DNA of 64,000 nucleotides from UBA9732 sp963621975 (GTDB lineage Bacteria; Spirochaetota; Spirochaetia; Sphaerochaetales; Sphaerochaetaceae), in the NCBI GenBank assembly GCA_963621975.1, contig CAVFGI010000004.1, positions 1 through 64,000 of the forward strand, given 5' to 3'. This document shows positions 7,578-16,555 of this stretch, one piece after another. The notes beneath the pieces were generated by a model. It was not told where the DNA came from, did no database searches, and saw nothing but the letters and a program-made list of their open reading frames with translations. How positions within the stretch are numbered: the first letter of the stretch is position 1; each line of letters starts with the position of its first letter. A program made the translations under genes and the position numbers.

Positions 7578-9002
7578 TTATTTTGCAAAAGTCTTAACGT
7601 TCTGTGCTCTTTGAATTAGTTTATGGCCTTCTTCTAAAGAAGAAACAATACCACAAGCTAGGGCTTGTGTTAGGATGTTTCCAATTGAAGTAGCTTCAGA
7701 AGGGCCAGCGTAAACACGAAGACAAGTTTCTTGGGCCGTCCATTCATCTAAGATCTCATTCTTACAGCCACCACCTACTATGTATATAGAATCAAATGTT
7801 CTCCCAACAATACTCTCAATGTTCTTAACAGCTTTTGCGTATGTGATTGCAAGACCTCTGTAAATAGCACGCATAAACTGGCCTTTTGTTTGTGGTACCT
7901 GTTGGTTTGTTTCTTCGCAATATTTCACAATTCTATCTGTCATTAGGTTATCGTGAGTATTTGGAGCCATAAACCTTTCATCTAATGGATTTATGTAGCT
8001 ATTAAACGAACTATCGTCTAAGGTTTGAGCATCCAATTCCTTCCATGAAATACTTTGTCCCAAAGATTTCCAGTAATTGACACATTCGGTTTGAATCCAC
8101 ATTCCAACAATGTTTTGCAGGAACAACGTTTCACCACCAAACCCCTTTTCATTTGAGAATCCTTCATTCAAAGCTTGAGTAGTTAATATAGGATCTTTCA
8201 AGCCAACACCTAAAATTGACCAAGTTCCAGATGATAGAAAAAGCGGATATTCTTCATCTACAGAAGGAACCGCAACAACCGCACTGGCAGTGTCATGTGC
8301 CGCAGTTGCTACAACAACAACATCAGAAGAAGCGCCAAGTTGTTTCTGTAGGCTTTCTGTTAAAGTACCAACAATGGCCCCAGAAGGCACAATCTTGCCA
8401 AAAAGTTCACTATTGAAGCCTAATTTAGCTATCAAATCCCAGTTCCATTCGTTAGTGTGTGGATTCAACAATTGTGTAGTTGAGGCATGGGTTAGTTCAT
8501 TACACATAACGCCAGTTAGCCAGTAATTTAGAAGATCTGGAAAACTTAAATATCTAGTGGCAGCTTCAAAATCTTTTGGTCTATTACTCTTATGTGCATA
8601 CAATTGGAAGATTGTGTTATAAGACTGAATAGAAAGTCCAGACTGTTCAAACAAGCTTTCCCTTCCTCCTGCAATTTCAATGACCTTGTCAATTACAGGT
8701 AGAGTTCTTGAGTCTCTGTAGTGATAGATAGGACTTACTAAGGCCCCACTTTCATCCAGTAGGCCGTAATCCACGCCCCAAGTATCTATACCTATACTTA
8801 CAATATTGTCCCCATATTTATCAAAACACTTTTTTAGACCTTGAAGAATCTCCATATAGATACCATGAGCATCCCAATAATATTCTCCAAGAACATCACA
8901 ATTAGGGGTTGTGAATCTGTGAACTTCTTCAAATGATTCTAGGTTTCCAACTATAACTCTTCCACTTGTTGCACCTAAATCAACGGCAATGTGTTTTTTC
9001 AT
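7578..9002 (-). CDS. FGGY-family kinase, rhamnulokinase-like; probable L-fuculose kinase
   Basis: A 474-residue sugar kinase of the FGGY family, closest by eye to RhaB: AVDLGATSGRV phosphate-1 motif at the N-terminus, IGIDTWGVDYGLLD near residue 90, YRDSR for the ketose site, TAAHDTASAV in the middle, LSSGTWS, and IVGGGCKN in the C-terminal ATP domain. RhaB enzymes phosphorylate the 1-OH of L-rhamnulose. Because this gene is the last of an operon headed by L-fucose isomerase, L-fuculose is the likely substrate, giving L-fuculose 1-phosphate. The start has a GGAG site and lies 11 bases after the SorE-like gene. Rhamnulose as an additional substrate is possible. Confidence 0.85.
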   Translation of the reverse strand: MKKHIAVDLGATSGRVIVGNLESFEEVHRFTTPNCDVLGEYYWDAHGIYMEILQGLKKCFDKYGDNIVSIGIDTWGVDYGLLDESGALVSPIYHYRDSRTLPVIDKVIEIAGGRESLFEQSGLSIQSYNTIFQLYAHKSNRPKDFEAATRYLSFPDLLNYWLTGVMCNELTHASTTQLLNPHTNEWNWDLIAKLGFNSELFGKIVPSGAIVGTLTESLQKQLGASSDVVVVATAAHDTASAVVAVPSVDEEYPLFLSSGTWSILGVGLKDPILTTQALNEGFSNEKGFGGETLFLQNIVGMWIQTECVNYWKSLGQSISWKELDAQTLDDSSFNSYINPLDERFMAPNTHDNLMTDRIVKYCEETNQQVPQTKGQFMRAIYRGLAITYAKAVKNIESIVGRTFDSIYIVGGGCKNEILDEWTAQETCLRVYAGPSEATSIGNILTQALACGIVSSLEEGHKLIQRAQNVKTFAK

Positions 9003-9013
9003 GGAATACTCTC

Positions 9014-10276
9014 CTATATATTCTCAAGAAGATACTTTTCAGCCTCTGCACACCATAATCCTTTATGTGCTTTAACAATTCTGTCGAGTTCTGCAAACAA
9101 AGGATTCTCTTTTGCTTTAATCTCAAAGTCTGCTATTGCAGTTAAAGGCATTCTGATATGTGTATAGATAAGTTTCTTACCACCAGGAATTGAAGGCAGA
9201 TTGATTATTGTAGATGAAACTGCGTCTAATCCTCCTATGTGTGTAATCATGGAAGATGGTGTTAACTGTCCCTTTGACATCATATCAAGAGCTTCAATCA
9301 TGTCACTTGTTGTTCCACCACTGGTTCCAACAAGATGATGAGAAGCATAATGAACATTGTAAAAATTAAGCATAGCAGAGAAATCGGTCTTGTTGGGGCC
9401 GGCAAAGAAGTTAAGGCAACCGTCATGCGCCAGGATGGAATCGGCTTGCTCCACAAGAGGCTTTACAGGTGCCATGACCAAGACATCGTCATAGCCATGA
9501 TCATCCTTTGTTAGACCACGCAATGCACTAACTGGGTCCTCAACGTCCTTCGTGTTCAGGTAGATCAACTTCACCCCGTTGCGTGCAGCTTCCTGCTCAG
9601 ATAAGAGCTCTTTTGCACGGGCAAGTCTTGCTTCATCAATATCAGTTACAACCAAAAGACCAGGCTTTCTTGGATTATGAATGGCATAGTCTATGGCACC
9701 AAGACCCATTGGCCCAACTCCTGCTATAATTGCGAGATTCCCACCTTCAACAATGCCCATTTCATGGTCATAACAGCCTTCTTTTGTGTGATACATTGCA
9801 TGGAAAGTGCCAATAATGCAGCTTACAGGCTCGGCAAGAGACCCTTTGTAGAAGGCCTCACCGTTGTATTTCAGAAGACCACCACCCTCTATAATGTGTG
9901 GCGGAATAATTGCATAAGAGCTAAAACCTCCGCAGTATGGAAAACTGTAGCCGGGATTGCGCATCATGCCTTTATAATTGATTGCAGGTTGAATTGAACA
10001 GAGTTGTCCTACTTGATAATCGCCAGCCCATTTTTTGCCTACTTGAACTATCTTACCGCAAAATTCATGGCCAACAATTATTGGATTTTCAGCAATATCG
10101 TTTGGGACTCTTTTGTGCGATGCCCCTTGCTCTGCTGCCTTATGGTCACTCATACATACCGAGTTTGTAACTATTTCAAGAAGAACTTCGTCTTCTGCTA
10201 TTTCTGGAAACTCAAAGCTCTCCATTCTAAGATCATTTGCACCGTAAAGTCTAATTGCTGTAGTTTTTACTGCCAT
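9014..10276 (-). CDS. Zinc alcohol dehydrogenase, L-sorbose-1-phosphate reductase (SorE)-like
   Basis: A 420-residue medium-chain dehydrogenase that resembles Klebsiella SorE along its length, including shared segments SLAEPVSCIIG, GPMGLGAIDYAI, GCLNFFAGP, FYNVHY, LVGTSGG and THIGGLDAV. SorE reduces a ketose 1-phosphate at C2 to the hexitol phosphate. Visible zinc-site residues are Cys41, His70 and Glu71 (in VGHEFCG); the structural-zinc cysteine lobe of other ADHs is absent, as in SorE. In this operon a 6-deoxy-ketose 1-phosphate (fuculose 1-phosphate) is the logical substrate. AGGAGG precedes the ATG. Direction of catalysis and exact substrate are inferred. Confidence 0.82.
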   Translation of the reverse strand: MAVKTTAIRLYGANDLRMESFEFPEIAEDEVLLEIVTNSVCMSDHKAAEQGASHKRVPNDIAENPIIVGHEFCGKIVQVGKKWAGDYQVGQLCSIQPAINYKGMMRNPGYSFPYCGGFSSYAIIPPHIIEGGGLLKYNGEAFYKGSLAEPVSCIIGTFHAMYHTKEGCYDHEMGIVEGGNLAIIAGVGPMGLGAIDYAIHNPRKPGLLVVTDIDEARLARAKELLSEQEAARNGVKLIYLNTKDVEDPVSALRGLTKDDHGYDDVLVMAPVKPLVEQADSILAHDGCLNFFAGPNKTDFSAMLNFYNVHYASHHLVGTSGGTTSDMIEALDMMSKGQLTPSSMITHIGGLDAVSSTIINLPSIPGGKKLIYTHIRMPLTAIADFEIKAKENPLFAELDRIVKAHKGLWCAEAEKYLLENI

Positions 10277-10285
10277 AAAATCCTC

Positions 10286-11404
10286 CTAGTTAAGCATTAC
10301 TTGTCCACCAGTAACTGGTACTGCTTGTCCTGTTTCATATTCTTGTTCCACAATGTAGAAAAGTGCCCTCATTACATCATCTGATGTACAGCCTCTTCCC
10401 ATTGGTACTTTGGACTCATAATATTTTCTTACATCTGCAACTGTTTTTGCTCCTGGAACTTTTCCAGTATTCAAATATTGAACAAATAAGCCTCTAACTG
10501 GATCGCTCCAAAGTGGCCCGTCCAAGAAATTCCCTGGACATATTGCATTAACTTTTATTCCGTCTTTTACTAGTTCTAGTGCAAAGCTCTGGGCTAATCC
10601 AATTACACCAAATTTTGCTCCAGCATAGGCTCCGTTTTTATTAGAACCCTCAAGGCCACTCTTAGAAGAAATGACTATTAAATCTGTCAAAAGATCTTTT
10701 GCAGCCTCGTGCTGCACTGCCATTTGTCTGCTGGAATGTTTGGCGCAAATAAAAAAGCCTTTATAGTCAATATTTGTGACAAGCTCAAAATCTTTGAGTG
10801 GCATTTCTTTAACACTGCCAGCTCTCAAAACACCTGCATTACTTACAAAAATGTCTAACGAGCCTGTTTCTTGCTCTACAAAGTCCATCATCTTTATTAC
10901 TGCTTCCTCATCACAGACATTAACAGCAACACCAAGAGCAACTGTGCTTTTTGCCTCTTCATTTAATTCATTAGCAAGACGTGTTGCCCCCTCAATGTTC
11001 ATATCTGCAATAAAAACAAAGGCACCATTTTGTACAAGACTTCTAACAATGCCTTCTCCAAAGCCTTGTGCTCCTCCTGTAACAAGAGCAACTTTTCCAC
11101 TGACAACTTTGTCACGACCAAGTTTTACATCTTTGGCTGGTTTTACTGAAACTCCTTGACCTTTACAGGCTTCATTGTATGTGGAACCAAGTCCAAAGAT
11201 TACATTTGAACCCTCTACGGCTATTGTTGCTGGATAGTTTCCTTTAAGAATAAAGTCCTCAAATGCTTTGCTCCACTCTTTTTCTTCACCCTTAAGTAGT
11301 AATGAGGGCATTGTTTTATCAAGATTTGTCTCTAGAGTTTTAACAAAAAGACACCTGCTTCCATTAAAAGTTAATCCTCTTATATATGCTGCTAAATGCT
11401 CCAT
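10286..11404 (-). CDS. SDR dehydrogenase (SorD/RhaW-like) with about 100-residue N-terminal extension
   Basis: Residues about 103-372 form a classical short-chain dehydrogenase: TGGAQGFG coenzyme motif (109-116), NAG, catalytic SSKSG serine, and YAGAK (Tyr260, Lys264). The domain is most like sorbitol-6-phosphate 2-dehydrogenases and the SDR half of fused rhamnulose-1-phosphate aldolase/dehydrogenases. The first 100 residues look like the inter-domain tail of such fusions (VEGSNVIFGLGSTYNEA resembles their GLGLFAFGKTKKEA segment), but the catalytic class II aldolase domain is missing. The start overlaps the PHP gene by 13 bases, with a GAGGGGG site. Proposed role: oxidation of a 6-deoxyhexitol phosphate to a methyl ketose phosphate (inference). 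Confidence 0.8.
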   Translation of the reverse strand: MEHLAAYIRGLTFNGSRCLFVKTLETNLDKTMPSLLLKGEEKEWSKAFEDFILKGNYPATIAVEGSNVIFGLGSTYNEACKGQGVSVKPAKDVKLGRDKVVSGKVALVTGGAQGFGEGIVRSLVQNGAFVFIADMNIEGATRLANELNEEAKSTVALGVAVNVCDEEAVIKMMDFVEQETGSLDIFVSNAGVLRAGSVKEMPLKDFELVTNIDYKGFFICAKHSSRQMAVQHEAAKDLLTDLIVISSKSGLEGSNKNGAYAGAKFGVIGLAQSFALELVKDGIKVNAICPGNFLDGPLWSDPVRGLFVQYLNTGKVPGAKTVADVRKYYESKVPMGRGCTSDDVMRALFYIVEQEYETGQAVPVTGGQVMLN

Positions 11405-12729
11405 AGTACCCCCTCTGAAAGTTTTTTTGCACTTTCTAAAACATTAAAATTATCGAGCTTTCTTCCAAGCTCTGCATACTTCTTTATTCTGCTTTCCAAG
11501 TCCAAATCCCTCATTGGGTTAGAGATAGAAAACAATCCAAGATTTGGATTTATAGTCGACAGTTTCTCATGTGCAACTAATGCCCAGGCCGAATCTACAA
11601 GATGAAAACATCTGGGATTGAGAAGTTCTGGACAATTAAAACTCTGTCTGCTTGAATTAACATCAACTCCGCTTATTTGCATGAGATTGTTTTCTCTGCA
11701 AAGCGTTACAATCTTTTTTATTTGGGCTTCTGAATTCCTTGGCGGCATAAATGTCACAGCCTTAAAACCAATGCTTGCAAGATATGGTATAAACTCATCC
11801 AAGTAAGAATCCTCAAATTTCTGAGCTTTCTTATCTGCAGTCCTAGAATCTTCAACATCACCAAGATATGCATAAGCAGGGATGGCACCAATAGAATTGG
11901 CAAAAGAAATAACATTCTTAACATCTGGGCATTCTTCTCCATTTGGTTGAATAAAAAAGAGAGAAACAAGATTGCTTTTGAGAATACCAAGTAGATCGTA
12001 TGAACAATGTGGGTTATTTACATCCAAAAGATATTTTTTTTGCTTTTCTTGTAATGCAATACCTAAGTCTTTTTCTAAATATTCCGTAAGTTCTTCTCTA
12101 TCCTTATATTTACTCATTATTTTAAGAGCTAGAGCATAAAGAATGTGGCGCTCAGTAACTGAGCCTCCCTCTTCATGTCTAGATAAAGGAAGAACTTCTT
12201 TGTCGTAATCTATGTTAAGACCTAGTCCAAGAGAATTGAATTTATTGACCATTTCTCTATTGCGCAGCCCTCTTGCTTCACAAATTGGACGTAAAAAATC
12301 CCTACACTCGTCAATTTTACCATTAGGAATACCATGTACACATAGGTAGCCAATGCCAAGGGTATCGGGATTATTAAGTCTATTGGAGGCAAATGGTGTG
12401 CGCAAAAAGCTAGCTCTAAGCTCAAAGCCAACTGTTGAGGCTATTCCAAAATATTGTGTGCATTCTAGAAGCTCGCGTGCGGCGCCTATGCTGTCGTGAT
12501 CTATAGAGCCAACTATCCCCAAACCTGCTTCCCATGCCTTGAAAGCAGCGAGAGCAGGCTCGTATGGAGAAAAAGAATAAGTTGTGTGAACATGGTTGTT
12601 CACTTCTTCTAGAACAGTTCTTGTAAGACGCCCTTCTTGGATTTCTTTACCCAAGACCCTTGCAACTTGAATACGTTTTTCGTAGTTTTTATCGTTTAAA
12701 TCAGGCTGTAGAGTCTTGTAAGAATCCAT
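11392..12729 (-). CDS. PHP-domain metal-dependent hydrolase-like protein
   Basis: A 445-residue protein with the N-terminal PHP (polymerase/histidinol phosphatase) motifs NNHVHTTYSFSPY (HxH at 46/48) and GSIDHDSIGAA, expected to bind divalent metals for phosphate-ester hydrolysis. The last metal motif is unclear: SGVDVNSS stands where other members have a D-x-H. The open frame begins at a TTG (12735), but I prefer the ATG at 12729 because GGGAG is then correctly spaced. It starts 2 bases after the E1 stop and overlaps the SDR gene, so it is an integral operon member. Its step in fucose use is unknown; dephosphorylation of a pathway intermediate is a guess. Confidence 0.7.
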   Translation of the reverse strand: MDSYKTLQPDLNDKNYEKRIQVARVLGKEIQEGRLTRTVLEEVNNHVHTTYSFSPYEPALAAFKAWEAGLGIVGSIDHDSIGAARELLECTQYFGIASTVGFELRASFLRTPFASNRLNNPDTLGIGYLCVHGIPNGKIDECRDFLRPICEARGLRNREMVNKFNSLGLGLNIDYDKEVLPLSRHEEGGSVTERHILYALALKIMSKYKDREELTEYLEKDLGIALQEKQKKYLLDVNNPHCSYDLLGILKSNLVSLFFIQPNGEECPDVKNVISFANSIGAIPAYAYLGDVEDSRTADKKAQKFEDSYLDEFIPYLASIGFKAVTFMPPRNSEAQIKKIVTLCRENNLMQISGVDVNSSRQSFNCPELLNPRCFHLVDSAWALVAHEKLSTINPNLGLFSISNPMRDLDLESRIKKYAELGRKLDNFNVLESAKKLSEGVLWSI

Positions 12730-12731
12730 AA

Positions 12732-15188
12732 TCAAACTCCCTTCATTTGAGTTCTAAGGAACTCCACGTCATTTCTGTTTGATTTAGGGATATATCCATT
12801 TAGAGGAATAATTTGTTCATGTATAGAATCAAGAATATCTACAGTATGAGCAAAATAATATTCTTCCATCTCTGCAGGAGGAGTAATCCAGTTTCTGGAG
12901 CCAACAACAACACAAGGAGCATCAAGTTTGCCAAAACAGAGTCTGTCAAGATTTGATGCAACAGTATGCATATAACTACCTCTTTCTGCACTGTCTGTAA
13001 CAAGAACACAACGACCAGTTTTGTTAACAGAGGCAACAAGCTTCTCGTATCTAAGAGGATTTATCCAACGAAGGTCTATGACCTCTGCCTTAAGTCCATA
13101 CTTAGTAAGTTCTTGTGCAGCTGATATTGCAGTATAAAGAGATGGTCCTAAAGCAATAATTGTAATATCATCACCCTCAAGTTTAACATCTGGTTCACCT
13201 TCAGGAATTTCATAGTAAAGCTCTGGGACTCCCTCTTTGTGGAACTCTTCGCCCTTTCCATATAGCTTTTGGCTCTCAAAGAATACAAATGGATCTGTTC
13301 CTCTAAGCGCTACGTTCAATATACCCTTTACATCATAAGGAGTTGCTGGATATGCAGCTTTAAGACCAGGAACGCAAGAAACCATTGAAGTCCATTCCTG
13401 AGAGTGCTGTGCACCATACTTATTACCAACAGAGACTCTCAAAACAAGAGGCATCTTAAGGACTCCCGCACTCATTGCCTGCCATTTTGGCATTTGGTTA
13501 AAGACCTCATCACCTGCGCAACCCAAGAAGTCACAATACATAAGCTCAACAACTGCACGACCACCAGACATTGCGTACCCTACACCACTACCAACAATTG
13601 CAGCTTCACTTATTGGAGAATTGAAGAATCTGTGATAAGGAAGCAGTTCAGTAAGTCCTCTATAGCAAGCAAATGCACCACCCCAGTCTCTATGGTCTTC
13701 ACCATATGCAATCATTGAAGGGTCATTTACAAATCTATGAAGCATTGCCTCAAAGACAGCATCTCTGTATTGATACTGTTTAGCAGCCGGATATGCCTTC
13801 CCATTTTCATCAAAAGCATACCTTTTTCTTCCAGCAATTTGCTTGACACGTGGATTTTCTTCAATTGGCTGAAGAAGTTCACTCTTTCCTTCTTGCATGG
13901 CCGGAGTATTTGTGTTGCTAAACATAACATTTTCAATAAAAGTTGGCTCAATAATTGGAGAGATTTCATCATCCACAACAATAGAAATAGTTGTATGCAT
14001 CTTGTCCTTGATGATTTCATCCACTTTCTTGAGGTCTTCATCCACAACAAGGCCATTTTCTACAAGATATTGCCCATATGCTTTAATTGGATCCTGTTCT
14101 TTAAACGCTTCAAGTTCTTCTTTTGTCCTATAAGTCATTGCATCTGATGGGCTGTGTCCACTAAACCGATATGTAATAGTATCCATCATCACAGGTCCTT
14201 CTCCCTTAAGGAGAAGTTTCTTTTTGCGCTCAATAGCATCTGCAACAGCCAAAGGATTAAAGCCATCTACACGTTCAACATGCATTCCTTCTGGGTTTAC
14301 ACCAAGACCAACTCTTGCAGGCATTCCATAACCCATGGTTTCACCAATTGGTTGGCCACCCATAGCATAGAAATTATCAAACACATTGAGCATATATGGA
14401 GGATTGCCTGGGTTTTCTTTCCACAAGGTTCTATACTGGTCCATGGCACTCATAACCAAAGCTTCCCAAACAGGGCCTCTAGCCATAGCTCCATCACCGA
14501 TATTACCAATAACAATTCCCTTCTTATGGTTAATTTTCTTAAACAACGCTGAACCAAATGCAATAGTTCCGCTTCCACCAACAATAGCATTGTTAGGCAT
14601 AGAGCCAAACGGAGCAAAGAAGGTATGCATCGAACCACCAAGCCCTCTGGAAAAACCAGTACGTTTTGCATAAATTTCAGCCAAAGCACCATAAAGAACA
14701 AAATTTTCTGCTGTGTCTTTAACATTCTTACCCTTAAAGTACTTTTCAACCACAGCGTAGGTCTCTCCATCATTGAACTCTTTAATTATTTGCTCAATTT
14801 CTTTGTCATCCATCTTTTCAATTGCAGACAAACATTTTGCAATAATCTCACCATGGCTTCTATGGGAACCAAAAATAAAATCTTCTGGTCCTAAATTCAT
14901 AGCTTGTCCAACACAGGCACTTTCTTGGCCAGCAGAAAGATGGGCAGGTCCTTTATGATTAAACTTAACCCCTTGATAGACGCCTTCTTTCTTTATGCTG
15001 TCTAGCATTGTCTCAAATTCTCTTATGACAAGCATGTCATAATAAACTCTTATAAGACGTTCTTTTCCATATTTCTTAAGTTCTTTCTTGAAATCACTCT
15101 TGTATTGGTTTACAGGAATGTCCTTACCTTTGACTACCTCTGTTTTTCTAAGCTCTGAAGGTTTAAAATCCTCAACATATTTAGACAT
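12732..15188 (-). CDS. Thiamine-diphosphate dehydrogenase E1, fused alpha and beta subunits
   Basis: An 818-residue E1 in which the alpha chain (about 40-400) and beta chain (about 470-818) of the pyruvate/acetoin/branched-chain dehydrogenase family are one polypeptide. The alpha part has the ThDP motif beginning GNIGDGA (GDG at 231-233), with the downstream asparagine within VFDNFYAMGG, and the GHSPSDAMTYRTKEE loop. The beta part has AYGEDH, the CDFLGCAGDEVFNQMPK segment, YGAQHSQEW with the catalytic histidine, and the C-terminal SAERGSYMHTVAS region. E2 and E3 are encoded immediately upstream. Operon context suggests the substrate is not a housekeeping 2-oxoacid but a fucose-derived acyloin (methyl ketose); this is inference. 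The ATG has an AGGGGGT site. Confidence 0.87.
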   Translation of the reverse strand: MSKYVEDFKPSELRKTEVVKGKDIPVNQYKSDFKKELKKYGKERLIRVYYDMLVIREFETMLDSIKKEGVYQGVKFNHKGPAHLSAGQESACVGQAMNLGPEDFIFGSHRSHGEIIAKCLSAIEKMDDKEIEQIIKEFNDGETYAVVEKYFKGKNVKDTAENFVLYGALAEIYAKRTGFSRGLGGSMHTFFAPFGSMPNNAIVGGSGTIAFGSALFKKINHKKGIVIGNIGDGAMARGPVWEALVMSAMDQYRTLWKENPGNPPYMLNVFDNFYAMGGQPIGETMGYGMPARVGLGVNPEGMHVERVDGFNPLAVADAIERKKKLLLKGEGPVMMDTITYRFSGHSPSDAMTYRTKEELEAFKEQDPIKAYGQYLVENGLVVDEDLKKVDEIIKDKMHTTISIVVDDEISPIIEPTFIENVMFSNTNTPAMQEGKSELLQPIEENPRVKQIAGRKRYAFDENGKAYPAAKQYQYRDAVFEAMLHRFVNDPSMIAYGEDHRDWGGAFACYRGLTELLPYHRFFNSPISEAAIVGSGVGYAMSGGRAVVELMYCDFLGCAGDEVFNQMPKWQAMSAGVLKMPLVLRVSVGNKYGAQHSQEWTSMVSCVPGLKAAYPATPYDVKGILNVALRGTDPFVFFESQKLYGKGEEFHKEGVPELYYEIPEGEPDVKLEGDDITIIALGPSLYTAISAAQELTKYGLKAEVIDLRWINPLRYEKLVASVNKTGRCVLVTDSAERGSYMHTVASNLDRLCFGKLDAPCVVVGSRNWITPPAEMEEYYFAHTVDILDSIHEQIIPLNGYIPKSNRNDVEFLRTQMKGV

Positions 15189-15194
15189 ATCTCT

Positions 15195-16544
15195 TTACCC
15201 CCTAACAATTTCGCTACACGCATCTTTAATAAGTTCTGAAACACTAGGATGTGGAAACACAACCTCAGCAACATCTTGAACTCTTAACTCGGCTTCTATT
15301 AATGCACTGGCGCCCCAAATCATCTCACTTGAGTATGGTCCAAGCAAATGAACACCTAAAACTGCTCCTGTTTCAGAATCTGCAACAACCTTTACAAGAC
15401 CTGTAGCACGCTTGCCGTTCTCAGCTAAGAACCTTCCATTTGCTCTCATTTGAACAGTTGCTGCCTTGACTTGTTTTCCCAATGCCTTTGCAGCACTTTC
15501 AGTCAAACCACAACCGGCAGCCTCAGGGCTTCCATAAACAGCCCATGGAATTGCATTGTAACGCATAACTTGAGAACTCTTACCAAATATATTGTCAACA
15601 GCAACATCTGCCATCCTAGATGCACTATGAGCAAGCTGACTTTTTGCGTTAAGGTCTCCAATAGCATAAATGTTTGAAACATTTGTCTGCATGGTTTCAT
15701 CAACCACAACTGCGCCTCTTTCTACATGTAAATTAAGAAGTTCAAGTCCAGCAATATTTGCCCTTCTTCCAACACTCATTAACACTAAATCACATTCAAC
15801 TTTCTCTTCCTCTCCCTTTGCATTGAGGAAAACAACACCATTTTCAAGAACTTTTGTGACTTTACATCCAAGATGAAAATCTACAGCTTTCATTTCTCTT
15901 CTTAAGATCTTTGAAAATTCTCCGTCCATCATAGGAAGAATTTCAGGCATCATTTCAATTACATCAACTTTTGTTCCTAGCAAAGAAAAAAATGAGGCGA
16001 ATTCAATGCCAATGACTCCTCCACCTATAACGGCAAGTTTTTGTGGAATCTCTTTGAGTTCTAGAATTTCATCACTGGTTACAACATTTGCCCCTCTTGA
16101 TCCTTCAATTGGAGGAATAAAAGGAGAACTTCCAGTTGCAAGAATTATATAATCAGTCTCATAGACTGCCTCTTTTACTTTAATATGGTGATTGTCTTCA
16201 AAGACAGCCTCTCCAAAAACAACATCAACCTTGTTGGACTTCATTAGAAAGGCAATTCCCCCTCTAAGAGTCTCAATTGTTTCCATCTTCCACTTCATAG
16301 CCTCTGAAAGATTAAAACTAACATCTTGGCAATGAACGCCAAACTTCTGGGCTTCTTTTGCATGAAGATATTGCTTTGCACTATTCAATAGGCTCTTGGT
16401 TGGGATACATCCCCTATTTGTACATACCCCACCCAAATTCTCTTTTTCAACAAGAAGGACTTTCTTTCCAAGTTCTCCTGCACGCTGAGCTGCAACATAG
16501 CCACCAGGGCCAGCTCCTACAACTATAAGGTCATACTTTTGCAT
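15195..16544 (-). CDS. lpdA: Dihydrolipoyl dehydrogenase (E3)
   Basis: Flavoprotein that re-oxidises the dihydrolipoyl arm of E2 and passes electrons to NAD+. The 449-residue protein has the FAD motif VVGAGPGGYVAA at the N-terminus, the redox disulfide GGVCTNRGCIPTKSLL (Cys41/Cys46), the NAD motif IGGGVIGIEFASF near 175, and the C-terminal active-site pair FPHPSVSE (His432, Glu437). The start has AAGGTGG and lies 11 bases after the E2 stop. It may serve only this complex; a second E3 elsewhere in the genome cannot be excluded. Confidence 0.92.
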   Translation of the reverse strand: MQKYDLIVVGAGPGGYVAAQRAGELGKKVLLVEKENLGGVCTNRGCIPTKSLLNSAKQYLHAKEAQKFGVHCQDVSFNLSEAMKWKMETIETLRGGIAFLMKSNKVDVVFGEAVFEDNHHIKVKEAVYETDYIILATGSSPFIPPIEGSRGANVVTSDEILELKEIPQKLAVIGGGVIGIEFASFFSLLGTKVDVIEMMPEILPMMDGEFSKILRREMKAVDFHLGCKVTKVLENGVVFLNAKGEEEKVECDLVLMSVGRRANIAGLELLNLHVERGAVVVDETMQTNVSNIYAIGDLNAKSQLAHSASRMADVAVDNIFGKSSQVMRYNAIPWAVYGSPEAAGCGLTESAAKALGKQVKAATVQMRANGRFLAENGKRATGLVKVVADSETGAVLGVHLLGPYSSEMIWGASALIEAELRVQDVAEVVFPHPSVSELIKDACSEIVRG

Positions 16545-16555
16545 AAACTACCACC

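Noticed and set aside
13737..14147. Plus-strand open frame of 136 codons inside the E1 gene
   Set aside because: It is antisense to a conserved coding region, has no ribosome site and its product has no domain-like pattern.
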